A DNA stretch of 64,000 nucleotides, taken from the NCBI GenBank assembly GCA_016208495.1, contig JACQXX010000088.1:16471-80470 (forward strand), given 5' to 3'. Origin of the DNA: Acidobacteriota bacterium (lineage in GTDB: Bacteria; Acidobacteriota; Blastocatellia; Chloracidobacteriales; Chloracidobacteriaceae). The position numbers were made by a program, and so were the translations under genes. The number at the start of each line of letters is the position of its first letter. The first letter of the stretch is position 1. The notes beneath the pieces are model-generated. The model was given only the letters and a program-made list of their open reading frames with translations, ran no database searches and was not told the DNA's origin. Positions 8,298-16,974 of this stretch are shown here, piece by piece.

Positions 8298-8645
8298 TTA
8301 CTGCGGAAAGCTGGCCAGGGCTTTTTCTTCGTCGTCAAAGGTTTCGAAGACGGTCAAAAGCTTGGTAATGGCCAGAAGGTCCTGAATCTTTTTGGTAAGC
8401 TTCAACAACTTCAAATTGCCTTGTTGTTTGTTGACGGTGGTATAGCTGCTGACGAGTTCACCGATTCCGGAACTGTCAACATAGCTCACATCGCCAAGGT
8501 TCAGCAGGATGTATTTCGAGTTTCCATCGAGCAGGTTCCGAATCGCTTCACGGAGTTGGACACTGCCCTCGCCGATTGTGATTTTCCCACTCAAATCGAG
8601 GATTGAAACGTTGCCTGAGGTTCGTTGTGTGATCTTCAGAGACAT
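8298..8645 (-). CDS. STAS-domain anti-sigma factor antagonist (RsbV/SpoIIAA type)
   Basis: A 115-residue single STAS domain. The phosphorylation site is in [10 protein letters not shown] (DSSG at residues 57-60). In the family, the unphosphorylated form binds the partner kinase and frees a sigma factor or other target. AAGGAG precedes the ATG by about 8 nt. The gene lies 104 bp downstream of an RsbW-like ATPase on the same strand, its expected partner. No sigma factor or PP2C phosphatase gene is adjacent, so the output of the switch is encoded elsewhere. Confidence 0.9.
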   Translation of the reverse strand: MSLKITQRTSGNVSILDLSGKITIGEGSVQLREAIRNLLDGNSKYILLNLGDVSYVDSSGIGELVSSYTTVNKQQGNLKLLKLTKKIQDLLAITKLLTVFETFDDEEKALASFPQ

Positions 8646-8749
8646 GGGCGCTGCTCCTTAAAAAGGTTGAGTATGTGTTAACTTCTTTGAAAGCCCTCTG
8701 ACCAGTACTCAGACTGGGTGAGAACAGACCTGAGTCCATTCTACCTTTC

Positions 8750-9214
8750 TCAATCGGCTGAAAGGCCGTCGGAGTCGGCGTCTTGAGGCGTTTCGGGCTT
8801 GCGTTTAATCATTCTGACCACCGTTCCACCTTGCGGATGAGTCGAAAAATTGACTTCGTCCATAAACGTCCGCATGTAGAAAATACCGCGTCCATTGGGG
8901 TTGAGAAGGTTTGATGGATCGAGTGGATCCGGTAAATGGCTTGCATCAAACCCCCGGCCACGGTCCCGGATGGAGACGTCAATGTGCTGTTCAAAAATCG
9001 TAAACCGCACATCGACTGGCTTGTGTGAATCAAGTTGATTGCCATGTTTGATAGCGTTAATGACTGACTCACGCACCGCAAGCCCTACCCAGTGTGCTTC
9101 TTCTGGGGGAAACCCGACAATCTGCGTGATGTTGTCAGTGACGGCGGCCACCAGTTCGATAAAACGATAACTACTGTCAATTGTGAGTTCTATCACATTT
9201 TCCGCCGTATTCAT
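8750..9214 (-). CDS. RsbW-like serine kinase / anti-sigma factor (HATPase)
   Basis: A 154-residue GHKL ATPase. The N-box is ESVINAIKHGN (residues 49-59), the G1 box DRGRGFD (84-90) and the G2-like loop NGRGIFYMR (107-115), followed by GGTVVRMIKRK. Family members phosphorylate an RsbV-type antagonist and bind a sigma factor. This one is followed by such a STAS gene, which supports the pairing. The start ATG has no clear Shine-Dalgarno sequence. The C-terminal ETPQDADSDGLSAD tail is acidic and not part of the fold. Confidence 0.88.
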   Translation of the reverse strand: MNTAENVIELTIDSSYRFIELVAAVTDNITQIVGFPPEEAHWVGLAVRESVINAIKHGNQLDSHKPVDVRFTIFEQHIDVSIRDRGRGFDASHLPDPLDPSNLLNPNGRGIFYMRTFMDEVNFSTHPQGGTVVRMIKRKPETPQDADSDGLSAD

Positions 9215-9587
9215 TGTTAAGTAATTGCCCTTTCACGGAGAGTTTTTTCGGTAGGCTGACAGAACCCGTTGCCGCCAGTCGAGACCTTGGATGTCGGACC
9301 TTTTTTTCCAGAAGCCAATCGTCAACGAAAACGACGTGGAAGGCAACTGTTTATTGCTGGCCAGCCAGCTCTGGGAAAAAGACACGATTCTGGGGAACTC
9401 TGACGGCCAACTCGCCCTGGGCGGTACACGAAACCAATGCTCGGGGTAAATTGACTGCAGCAAAAGTGCGTTGTGCGTGATTGCTGGGTGCTGAATGTCT
9501 TTGACTGAACGGATGTTGGGAAAAATTACGCCAACTTGTCTAGCATAGGCGCCCGGTTAAGTCAAGAAATGTCACTTGAGGGCTGAG
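9215..9587. other. intergenic region, no gene supported
   Basis: Upstream of the RsbW-like gene. Short open frames exist on both strands (for example minus strand 9463-9233), but none shows a recognisable domain, a ribosome binding site or overlap with a known family. A promoter for the anti-sigma operon is expected here; I could not place one confidently. Confidence 0.5.
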
Positions 9588-9720
9588 GACATCGGGCGGA
9601 AGACTCGCAAGCTCGGAGCAAAGGAAGGGATGAGGGATGAAGGCTGAGGGCTGAAGAAAGCGGCTGAAGAATTGGTTTTATTTTATCCCTCATCCCTTCG
9701 ATTGCCCTCAGCCCTGGTTT
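9588..9720. repeat. composite repeat block (GACTCGCAAGCTCGG, GGGATGA, AACCAATTC, CAGCCC)
   Basis: Contains the unit GACTCGCAAGCTCGG, GGGATGAGGGATGAAGG, GGCTGAAGAA, then AATTGGTTTTATTTTATCCC and CCTCAGCCCTGG. The same string of modules, partly inverted, occurs at 14914-15080 and 31236-31312. Its last unit encodes the C-terminal ENQG and stop of the amidohydrolase. Confidence 0.8.
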
Positions 9721-10556
9721 TCAGTCCCCAACTTAAAGACTCGCCGGGCATTTTCGGCAAAAAATTTGGCTTGAATCTCAACCGAAAGCCCAAGCTCCTG
9801 AACTTGCTGGACACATTTCTCAAGCGACAACTGTGGAAAGTTTGTCCCAAAGAGCACTTTATCCTGGCCGTACGTCTTCATATATTGAAGCAGTTGCGGT
9901 GGATAGTAACGAGGCAGGTAGGCTGAAGTATCAATGAAGACATTTTCATGTTTCCAGGCCACGCCAATCATTTCATCGGTCCAGGGAAAGCCGATGTGCC
10001 CGGCTACAATTTTCAATTCAGGAAATGTCAGGGCGACTTCATCAAGATAGGGCACTGGTCGTCCGGTTTCAGACGGCATCAAGGGGCCGGTATGCCCGAC
10101 CTGAGTGCAGAATGGAATATCCAGTTCAATACATTTGACATAGAGCGGAAAGTAGAACTTGTCGTTCGGCGGACGATTCCACAACCATGGGACAACGCGC
10201 AACGCTTTGAATCCAAGCTCTTTCACGGCGCGTTCCAGTTCACGAACTGCTTGAACGGGCTTTTCCAGATTGACCGCCGCCACACCGCAAAAACGATCTG
10301 GAAACTGGTGAATCATCTCCGCAATTTCATCATTGTGGTAAATCCATTGTCCCGGACGATGCCAGGCGGAGAGCATCAATGTCTGGATTCCAGCCCGATC
10401 CATCGCCATCACGATTTGCTCAGCCGTGAGCCCTGTTTCCAGGAGTTTGGCCGAACCAGATTGCTGAAACAGGCGGGTAACTTCGGGCATTTTTTCAGCC
10501 GATTGCCGGGTTAACGGCTGCGCCCAGGCGTCAATGATGAGTTGGTTTTGGGTCAT
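9708..10556 (-). CDS. amidohydrolase-2 family protein lacking the N-terminal HxH
   Basis: A 282-residue TIM-barrel protein of the Amidohydro_2 type, which includes decarboxylases and lactonases. Recognisable barrel motifs are GVAAVNLEKP, RVVPWLW, CTQVGHTGPLMPS, KIVAGHIGFPW and VFIDTSAYLPRYYP. Two points are odd. The usual metal-binding HxH at strand 1 reads IIDAWAQP, and the usual strand-8 Asp (FGTDFP) reads FGTNFP. Metal-independent members exist, so the enzyme could still be active, but classical chemistry is doubtful. The last residues ENQG and the TGA stop are encoded by a GAAAACCAGGGCTGA repeat unit. The ATG directly abuts a GGGGTCA array and no Shine-Dalgarno sequence is visible. Confidence 0.85.
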   Translation of the reverse strand: MTQNQLIIDAWAQPLTRQSAEKMPEVTRLFQQSGSAKLLETGLTAEQIVMAMDRAGIQTLMLSAWHRPGQWIYHNDEIAEMIHQFPDRFCGVAAVNLEKPVQAVRELERAVKELGFKALRVVPWLWNRPPNDKFYFPLYVKCIELDIPFCTQVGHTGPLMPSETGRPVPYLDEVALTFPELKIVAGHIGFPWTDEMIGVAWKHENVFIDTSAYLPRYYPPQLLQYMKTYGQDKVLFGTNFPQLSLEKCVQQVQELGLSVEIQAKFFAENARRVFKLGTENQG

Positions 10557-10687
10557 AGGGGTCAGAGGTCAGGGGTCAGGGGTCAGGGGTCAGGGGTCAG
10601 GGTTTTCGAAGTTTTGTCCTTTTTGTCCTTTTTGTCCTTTTTGTCCTTTTCGTCTTTTCAAACCCTGAACCCTGACCCCTAACTGGA
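10557..10687. repeat. composite GGGGTCA / TTTTTGTCC / CCCTGAA block
   Basis: About six GGGGTCA units, then TTTTCGAAG, four TTTTTGTCC units, a TTTTCGTC variant, and CCCTGAACCCTGACCCC in inverted sense. The G-rich outer arrays are inverted relative to each other around the T-rich core, making a partly palindromic block between the NHL gene and the amidohydrolase. Confidence 0.85.
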
Positions 10688-10690
10688 GGA

Positions 10691-13600
10691 TTACTTAATG
10701 ATGACGGTTCCGCTGGTGGCTGTACCCAGGTTCCCAGCGGCATCGCGGGCGGTGATCTGTACCCGACCAGATTTGGTTTTGGCAACACTGGTTGGAACAG
10801 TCCAGGTGAAGCTCTGGGCATTCCCTGGCAATCCGGAAACAATAGTGGTTGAAAAAGTGGTGCCGTCTCCGGCAAAGCTGAGGTCGTGGCCTGTGACGCC
10901 GATGTCGTCGGCTGAAGTCCACGAAATCCCCAGCGACGCATCTTTTTTGCGTTTCACTTTGGTTTTTGAAAGCGTGACGCTGGCCACGGTCGGATTTTGG
11001 GTATCTGGATTTCCGCCTCCGCCTGGAATCGCACCTTCTTTCACAATCCGAATGGCATTGTTGCCGGTATCCAAAATGATCAGATTTCCACGCTGGTCTA
11101 TGACAACGCCCTGGGGGGAAGCCAGCAAGGCCATGTCGGCTGGTCCCTCATCGCCGCCATAGCCTGGAATTCCATTGCCGGTAATCGTTGAAGTGAGCCT
11201 GGTTTCAGCCTCCACCCGGCGGATACGTGATGCGTAAGCTTCAGAAATAAAAAGATTTCCACTTGCGTCAACAGCAAACCGGTGTGGTCCGTAGAGCACG
11301 GCATTCGTGGCGGTAATCCCGTCTTCGTCTTCCGTGCCGCCACCAGCCACGGTGGTGATGATGCCGGTTTGGGCATCAACCCGGCGAATCCGGCCTGCAT
11401 CGCGGTCAGCTACAAACAGGTTTCCATTGCTGTCAATCAACACGCTTCGCGGATATTGCAACCGGGCCTGTGTGGCCAGCCCGCCATCGCCGCTGTCCGC
11501 TGGTTGCCCTGCCGGTCCGCTTCCGACCACGGTGGTGATGATGCCGGTTTGGGCATCAACTTTGCGAATTCGGTTATTGTTTGAGTCAACGACATAGATA
11601 TTTCCAAGCTGATCAACTCCCACATCAGTTGGGAAATTCAAGGTCGCTTCCAATGCCGGGCCGCCGTCGCCGTCAAAGTCAAATCCACCATTACCAGCGA
11701 CCGTGGTGATGATTCCGGTCCGGGCATCAACCCGGCGAATGACCGAATTGCTTGAATCCGCGATCAGGATGTTTCCCGCCGCGTCAATTGCCATTCCGGA
11801 TGGATCATTGAGCGAAGCCTGAGTTGCCGGGCCACCATCGCCGGAATACCCGTTTCGGCCATTTCCGGCAACGGTCGTGATACTGCCGGTTTGGATAGTC
11901 ACTTTGCGAATTCGGTGATTTCCGTCATCGGCAAAGTAAATATTTCCTTGCTGGTCAAGGGCAATTCCAGTGGTGTCCTGCATGCTGAGATTGGCTGTGG
12001 CGGCTGGCCCATTATCACCCAGATTCCCACCACCGCCGCCAATGGTTGTGATAATGCCGGTTTCGGCATCAACTTCACGAATGAGGTTTTGGCCGTCGTC
12101 TGAAATGTAGAGATTCCCAAACCCATCAACGACCACGCCGCACGGCACCAGGCCCGCATCAAGCGCCGGACTGCCGTCTCCGCCACCGTTTTCGCCATTG
12201 CCGGCGATGGTCGTGATAATGCCCGTTTCAGCATCCACCCGACGGACGCGATTATTACCCAGGTCTGCAATCAAGAGGTTTTGGTCTTCATCCAGCGCCA
12301 GAGCAATCGGAACATTGAGTGCGGCTTCAGTGGCTGGTCCATCGTCACCGTCAAATGTCCCATTAAAGCTGCCAGTTGGACCAATGCCAGCCACCGTGGT
12401 GATGATGTCGGTATCAGAATCAACCCGCCGGATCCGGTTATTAAAAGTATCAGCAATTACCAGATCATCGTCATCAGCAATTCGGATGGCGCCAGCAAAC
12501 TGGAGTGCCAGTTGAGCTTCGTCAGCCGGGCCATCATCACCATCAAACCCAAAGTCTCCATTTCCGACGGCTGTGGAAATAATACCTGTTTGGGGATCAA
12601 TGCGTCGGATGCGATTGTTTCCACTATCAACAATAAAGATGCTTCCTTCCGAATCAACGGCCACACTGGTTGGTTGCGCAATGGCGGCCTGGGTGGCTGG
12701 ACCGTCATCTCCGCTAAAATTGTAATCACCTGTGCCGGCAATCGTACTCATCAGACCAGTTACGGCATCCACCCGGCGAACACAGTTATTGGAAGAGTCA
12801 GCAATAATGATGTTTCCCTGGCCGTCAATTGTGGCGCTCATCGGAAAATTGATACCTGCGCCAAGCGCCGGACCGCCATCCCCGCTCAAACTGGGGTTTC
12901 CACTGCCGGCGACGGTGGTGATGATTCCGGCCTCGTTGATTTGGCGAATGCGATGGTTCCCCGGATCGGCAATCAGCAGGTTTCCTTCACCATCAATTTC
13001 CACGACCCCACCGCCAAAGGCATTGAGGTTGAGACTGGCATTGACGGCCAGTCCGCCATCCCCAATAAACGCCACGCCTCCGGCCACGGTCGTAATGTCG
13101 CCTTTCGCAATTGAATCAAGCGAGCGAGCCAGAATCCCAAATGAACTTTGGGCAACACCGCCTCGGGTTTGAATTGAAAGCGTTCGATTTCCAGGGGCGT
13201 TTTGAGAGGGAACCCGAAACCGGATTTGAGTGGCACTGAGGACTTCCGCATCCAGGATGACCCGGTCACCCAAAATGACCACGCTTTCCGGCGCAAAGTT
13301 TTTACCGTTGATAATGACCTCAGAACCTCCTGCCAGAGTATCCGACGCCCGGCTGAGATTGCTAATGAGCGGTGCCCCGACGGTTACAACTTTTAAAGCA
13401 TTGCTTTCAGCCTGCGCCTGGGTATCCAGCACAAAGCTGTCTGTCCCCCGTACCTGAACACTGGCTGCCTGTTGAAAGCTGCCATCTTGAGCCAGTTGAA
13501 CCTTTTGCGGAATATCACCAAAGGCCCGTGTCACCACTGAAGCCCCAGTTTGGTCAACCACATAAATATTCCCGACGGCATCAGCACTGACTGACTGTGG

Positions 13601-14752
13601 ATTGGCAAAGATCAACTCGTTCGCAGCTTGTGCCGGGATCGCTGCCAGTCGCCGGATGAGGATCTGGTGTTCTTCAGGTCTCAAAAACGAAGGCGAGGCG
13701 CTGGATTCCAGCACGCCACGAGCACTCGATTTTCGACCCAGGGTCGCCACCGTGCCATTGCGAGCAATGAGTCGCACGCGATTATTTCCGGTATCAGCCA
13801 CGATCAGAAGTTTGCCATCTGAACTCAGGGCCAGGCCGCTGGGCCGATTAAACCGGGCGGCTCGCCCGCGTCCATCAGCGATACCGCTTGTACCAGGTTG
13901 CCCGGCGAGCAAAATGACCTGTTTGGATTCAAAATCAACCTGATAAATTGCGTGATTGTCGGTGTCAGCGACAAACAAATTTCCACCTGAATCAGTCACT
14001 ACACCCCGCAATCCATTAAAAACTGCCTGGGCAAATGGCGTGACATCATTGGGCATCCGCCCCGGTGAACCTGTTCCAAGAATTGTGGTTACGTTGTCAT
14101 CAAAATCAATCTGACGCAGGCTGTGGTTCAGTGTGTCAGCCACGAAAATTCCACCGTCTGCACTGTTGTTGACGGTGACTGCGGTGGGACCGGCAAACCG
14201 GGCCTGGAGACGGTTCCCGTCAATTCGTGCCCCGGCGCCGCGTTGTCCGGCAAAGATCGAAGCCGGCATGGTCAGGTTTTCTTTGCGGAAAATAATATTT
14301 CCCAGCGGATCGCTGATGTACAAATGGCCAGCGGTATCGGTTTTGGTATCACCTGGGACTTTTGCTCCTTGCGCATTGGCCACACGGGCTACCACAACAA
14401 AAACAGACGTTGAATCACTGCCACGACGAGCGGTAATCGTGGCAAATCCACGCTGGACTCCACTTATCACACCCGTGGTCGGGTCAATACTGGCAATGTC
14501 GGGGCTGCCTGATTCCCAGGTCACACCGGTGATCGGCTGACCACTGGCATCAGTCGCGGTCAATGGTAGCTGACGTTGTTCGTTGACCACGGGATTGGGT
14601 TGTTGAATACGGATATTGCCAGCTTGTCTGGGCTGCGTACGTGTCTGGCTGACGGTTGGATATGACGCTGAGTGGGTTGGAAATGGGTGAAATGAGAGTG
14701 TGGAAATAGTCAGAGCACCAATAATAAGTAGGGAAAACCAGCGATACTTCAT
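10691..14752 (-). CDS. giant secreted NHL-repeat protein with Big_2, IPT/TIG and C-terminal Ig-like domains
   Basis: 1353 residues; GGAGG lies about 9 nt before the ATG. Order of parts: signal peptide (to about residue 28); a bacterial Ig-like Big_2 domain (about 45-125, with TGVTWESGSPDIASIDPTTGVISG); a first NHL block (about 130-410); an IPT/TIG domain (about 460-545, with ISNLSRASDTLAGGSEVIINGKNFAPESVV); then a long series of NHL repeats (about 555-1255) with the recurring pattern GxITTVAGNGxxGxxGDGGPAxxAxL and NLxIADxxNNRIRRVD. A C-terminal Ig-like domain ends the protein. The NHL units probably fold into beta-propellers. The DNA repeats of about 165 bp are strikingly uniform, suggesting recent internal duplication. 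Likely a surface or extracellular binding protein; its ligand is unknown. Confidence 0.9.
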   Translation of the reverse strand: MKYRWFSLLIIGALTISTLSFHPFPTHSASYPTVSQTRTQPRQAGNIRIQQPNPVVNEQRQLPLTATDASGQPITGVTWESGSPDIASIDPTTGVISGVQRGFATITARRGSDSTSVFVVVARVANAQGAKVPGDTKTDTAGHLYISDPLGNIIFRKENLTMPASIFAGQRGAGARIDGNRLQARFAGPTAVTVNNSADGGIFVADTLNHSLRQIDFDDNVTTILGTGSPGRMPNDVTPFAQAVFNGLRGVVTDSGGNLFVADTDNHAIYQVDFESKQVILLAGQPGTSGIADGRGRAARFNRPSGLALSSDGKLLIVADTGNNRVRLIARNGTVATLGRKSSARGVLESSASPSFLRPEEHQILIRRLAAIPAQAANELIFANPQSVSADAVGNIYVVDQTGASVVTRAFGDIPQKVQLAQDGSFQQAASVQVRGTDSFVLDTQAQAESNALKVVTVGAPLISNLSRASDTLAGGSEVIINGKNFAPESVVILGDRVILDAEVLSATQIRFRVPSQNAPGNRTLSIQTRGGVAQSSFGILARSLDSIAKGDITTVAGGVAFIGDGGLAVNASLNLNAFGGGVVEIDGEGNLLIADPGNHRIRQINEAGIITTVAGSGNPSLSGDGGPALGAGINFPMSATIDGQGNIIIADSSNNCVRRVDAVTGLMSTIAGTGDYNFSGDDGPATQAAIAQPTSVAVDSEGSIFIVDSGNNRIRRIDPQTGIISTAVGNGDFGFDGDDGPADEAQLALQFAGAIRIADDDDLVIADTFNNRIRRVDSDTDIITTVAGIGPTGSFNGTFDGDDGPATEAALNVPIALALDEDQNLLIADLGNNRVRRVDAETGIITTIAGNGENGGGDGSPALDAGLVPCGVVVDGFGNLYISDDGQNLIREVDAETGIITTIGGGGGNLGDNGPAATANLSMQDTTGIALDQQGNIYFADDGNHRIRKVTIQTGSITTVAGNGRNGYSGDGGPATQASLNDPSGMAIDAAGNILIADSSNSVIRRVDARTGIITTVAGNGGFDFDGDGGPALEATLNFPTDVGVDQLGNIYVVDSNNNRIRKVDAQTGIITTVVGSGPAGQPADSGDGGLATQARLQYPRSVLIDSNGNLFVADRDAGRIRRVDAQTGIITTVAGGGTEDEDGITATNAVLYGPHRFAVDASGNLFISEAYASRIRRVEAETRLTSTITGNGIPGYGGDEGPADMALLASPQGVVIDQRGNLIILDTGNNAIRIVKEGAIPGGGGNPDTQNPTVASVTLSKTKVKRKKDASLGISWTSADDIGVTGHDLSFAGDGTTFSTTIVSGLPGNAQSFTWTVPTSVAKTKSGRVQITARDAAGNLGTATSGTVIIK

Positions 14753-14913
14753 GTGGAGTAATCCTCCGAAAATTCAGTTCAATAGATTTTGAGTTAAGCA
14801 ATGGAAAAAGCAGGCTTTGAGAAGTCCTCACTTTACATCTATTCCTTTAAACTCGCTTCTGTTTCTACCTGAACTTTCGGAGTGAATCCCCTTGAAAACC
14901 GGTTGAAACCCAG

Positions 14914-15080
14914 GGCTGAAAATACCAGGGCTGAAGACTCGCAAGCTCGGGGCACAGAAAGGGATGAGGGATGAAGGATGAGGGATGAAATAAAACCAAT
15001 TTCTTTAGCCCATTGTCTTCAGCCCTTAGCCCTCAGCCCGTTTTCTTCAGCCCCAAGCCCTGGTTTTTTCAGCCCTGATA
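14914..15080. repeat. inverted composite repeat block (GGGCTGAA, GGGATGA, CTTCAGCCC)
   Basis: GGGCTGAA, ACCAGGGCTGAAGA, GACTCGCAAGCTCGG and GGGATGAGGGATGAA run into AAATAAAACCAATTTC. After that the complementary units TCTTCAGCCC, CCTCAGCCC and CCAAGCCCTGG appear in inverted order. The arms can fold back on each other over about 160 bp. It sits just after the stop of the beta-lactamase-like gene and fills most of the 331-bp gap. Confidence 0.8.
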
Positions 15081-15083
15081 TGT

Positions 15084-16850
15084 TCAATCGGTTTTTTTCG
15101 CTGTGACTTCTTTCTCTCCGGCAAAGATCAGCTTTGTTGCGGCACCAGAGGCGTCGGTTTCAAACCGAATTGTCAAGCTGTCTCCTGACATCACGTCATA
15201 GATGGCAAAGGTACTGGGCGAGACTGGCAAAAATGCTTTTCCGGTCATCTGGGGAAGTGGTCGGATGCCAATGAGCTGGCCTTCTTCCCAGGCATAGCGC
15301 ATCAGAATTTCTCCGCGCTCAAAGCTCAGCCGGGCGGTGGTGGCCATCCGTTCCTCCATCGGCAACGTGCCCAGGACGGTGCAGCTTTTGAATTCGCCAA
15401 ACCGCTCACGCCAGTCTTTCCACATTTCGGTTTCACGGGCTTTGACGCTAGCCAGCGGGATATTTCCGCCAAACGCCTGATGAATCGGCTCGAAGTTTCC
15501 TTTGCTGGCCTGTTCAACGATTGCAGCCGTGCGGGTATTGATCTCGTTTAATCGAGGAGAAACGGCTGGATTCCCAGTGGCAAGCAAGGAAAAGGCTTCC
15601 TGGCCTTCAGGTGAAATCACCAGCCGGTCTGGTTTGGCGGAAACTGCCAGTTTGGCTCCTGACGGTAAGGTGTAGGTCCCTCCGAGTCTGGCAAGTTTCG
15701 CTGATTCAGCTTCAACAACTTTGGGTGGAAACGTTGGGTTCATGCCAAACAGAATCCGGGCGATGTGCTGCGACGCTGGAATGGCTTTCACATCAGCATT
15801 TGAAGCGATAAAAACCACCACGTTTTCATCCACATAGCGCCGGAAATCAGCGGCAAAAATACCGTTGCCGCCATTGTGCGTCACCAGTTTGGTACCCCGT
15901 GGTGTCTTCATAATCGCCCAACCATAGGCGTAATGTGAAAATCCTTGCGGTCCTTCGGCAATGTACGGCGTCTGAAATTTGCGTCTGGCTTCGGCTGAAA
16001 GAATGGTGTTTCCTTCCAGCGCCTGATGCCAGCGGTACATATCGCCGACAGTGGCCTGGATCCCACCGTTGCCACGCAATGCCCAGTACGGGCCTTCACC
16101 AACACAGGCTTTTTCGACCACGGTGCCCCACGCTCTTCCGTCAAGATAGCCGTGGGCCTGTTTGTCTGCGGACCACTTGGGGAGGCAATATCCGGTGTGG
16201 AGCATCCCGGCGGGTTTAAACAGATTGTTGTACAAAAACTGTTCGTAGGACTGGCCTGAAATCATTTCAACAATCGCAGCCAGCAGACTGTACCCTGAAT
16301 TGGCGTATTCAAACCGCTCTCCGGGAGGGCTTAACAGTGGTTCCGCCATTGCCCGTTTGACATATTCTTCACGCCCAACCGGTTCGTAATCCGTTTCAGC
16401 ATAATCACTTCGCAGCCCGGCGCTGTGAGTCAACAGGTGATGGATTGTAATACCGGCTTTGTCTTTTGGCACACCCGGCAGGTATTTGTTGATCGGGTCT
16501 TCAACCCGAAGTTTGCCCTGCATTTCAAGCTTCAAAATAGCAGCCGCCGTAAACTGCTTGGTAATTGAGCCAATATTGAAAACTGTGTCCACCGCATTTG
16601 GAATATTTTGTTCGCGGTTGGCGAGGCCATATCCTTTTTCCAAAATCACGGCGCCATCTTTGGCGACGAGGATTCCACCAGCAAACCCAAATTTCTCAAG
16701 TCGCGTGAGATAGTCATCCAGTTTTTGACCAGTTTCCGTGCGAACCGTCGCGGCGGGTGATTGTTTTTCAGGTTTTTCCTGGACTCCATATCCGGTGATT
16801 CCAAACACCATCAGAACCAGTAGCCCAAACACAAATTGGCGCTTTTTCAT
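15084..16850 (-). CDS. class C beta-lactamase / DD-peptidase-like serine hydrolase
   Basis: 588 residues with a signal peptide (MKKRQFVFGLLVLMVFGITG); AGGAAGG precedes the ATG. The nucleophile motif SxxK is SITK (Ser95-Lys98), the second motif YAN lies near residue 182 (FEYANSGYSLL), and a HNGGNG-type third motif is seen near residue 325. These mark the AmpC/EstB/DD-peptidase fold. The extra C-terminal region (from about residue 370) with TYTLPSGAKLAV and WKDWRERFGEF resembles the DUF3471-like domain found in many such hydrolases. It probably hydrolyses a peptide or ester in the periplasm; antibiotic resistance should not be assumed. An unusually AT-rich upstream stretch probably holds its promoter. 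Confidence 0.88.
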   Translation of the reverse strand: MKKRQFVFGLLVLMVFGITGYGVQEKPEKQSPAATVRTETGQKLDDYLTRLEKFGFAGGILVAKDGAVILEKGYGLANREQNIPNAVDTVFNIGSITKQFTAAAILKLEMQGKLRVEDPINKYLPGVPKDKAGITIHHLLTHSAGLRSDYAETDYEPVGREEYVKRAMAEPLLSPPGERFEYANSGYSLLAAIVEMISGQSYEQFLYNNLFKPAGMLHTGYCLPKWSADKQAHGYLDGRAWGTVVEKACVGEGPYWALRGNGGIQATVGDMYRWHQALEGNTILSAEARRKFQTPYIAEGPQGFSHYAYGWAIMKTPRGTKLVTHNGGNGIFAADFRRYVDENVVVFIASNADVKAIPASQHIARILFGMNPTFPPKVVEAESAKLARLGGTYTLPSGAKLAVSAKPDRLVISPEGQEAFSLLATGNPAVSPRLNEINTRTAAIVEQASKGNFEPIHQAFGGNIPLASVKARETEMWKDWRERFGEFKSCTVLGTLPMEERMATTARLSFERGEILMRYAWEEGQLIGIRPLPQMTGKAFLPVSPSTFAIYDVMSGDSLTIRFETDASGAATKLIFAGEKEVTAKKTD

Positions 16851-16974
16851 ATGATGAGACCTTCCTGTTGTTCAATGGGAGATACCACCTCACCTCTGGC
16901 GTTGTGCTTTGACCTGGTGATGGCCATTTTGGTGAAGTGTGTTTGGAGAAAAGTAGCGCTGAATCTTGAAGAAC

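Noticed and set aside
9233..9463. 76-residue minus-strand frame upstream of the RsbW-like gene
   Set aside because: No motif, no ribosome site and no family resemblance seen.
12281..13114. 277-residue plus-strand frame opposite the NHL gene
   Set aside because: Composed of antisense repeats of the NHL unit; no independent evidence of coding.
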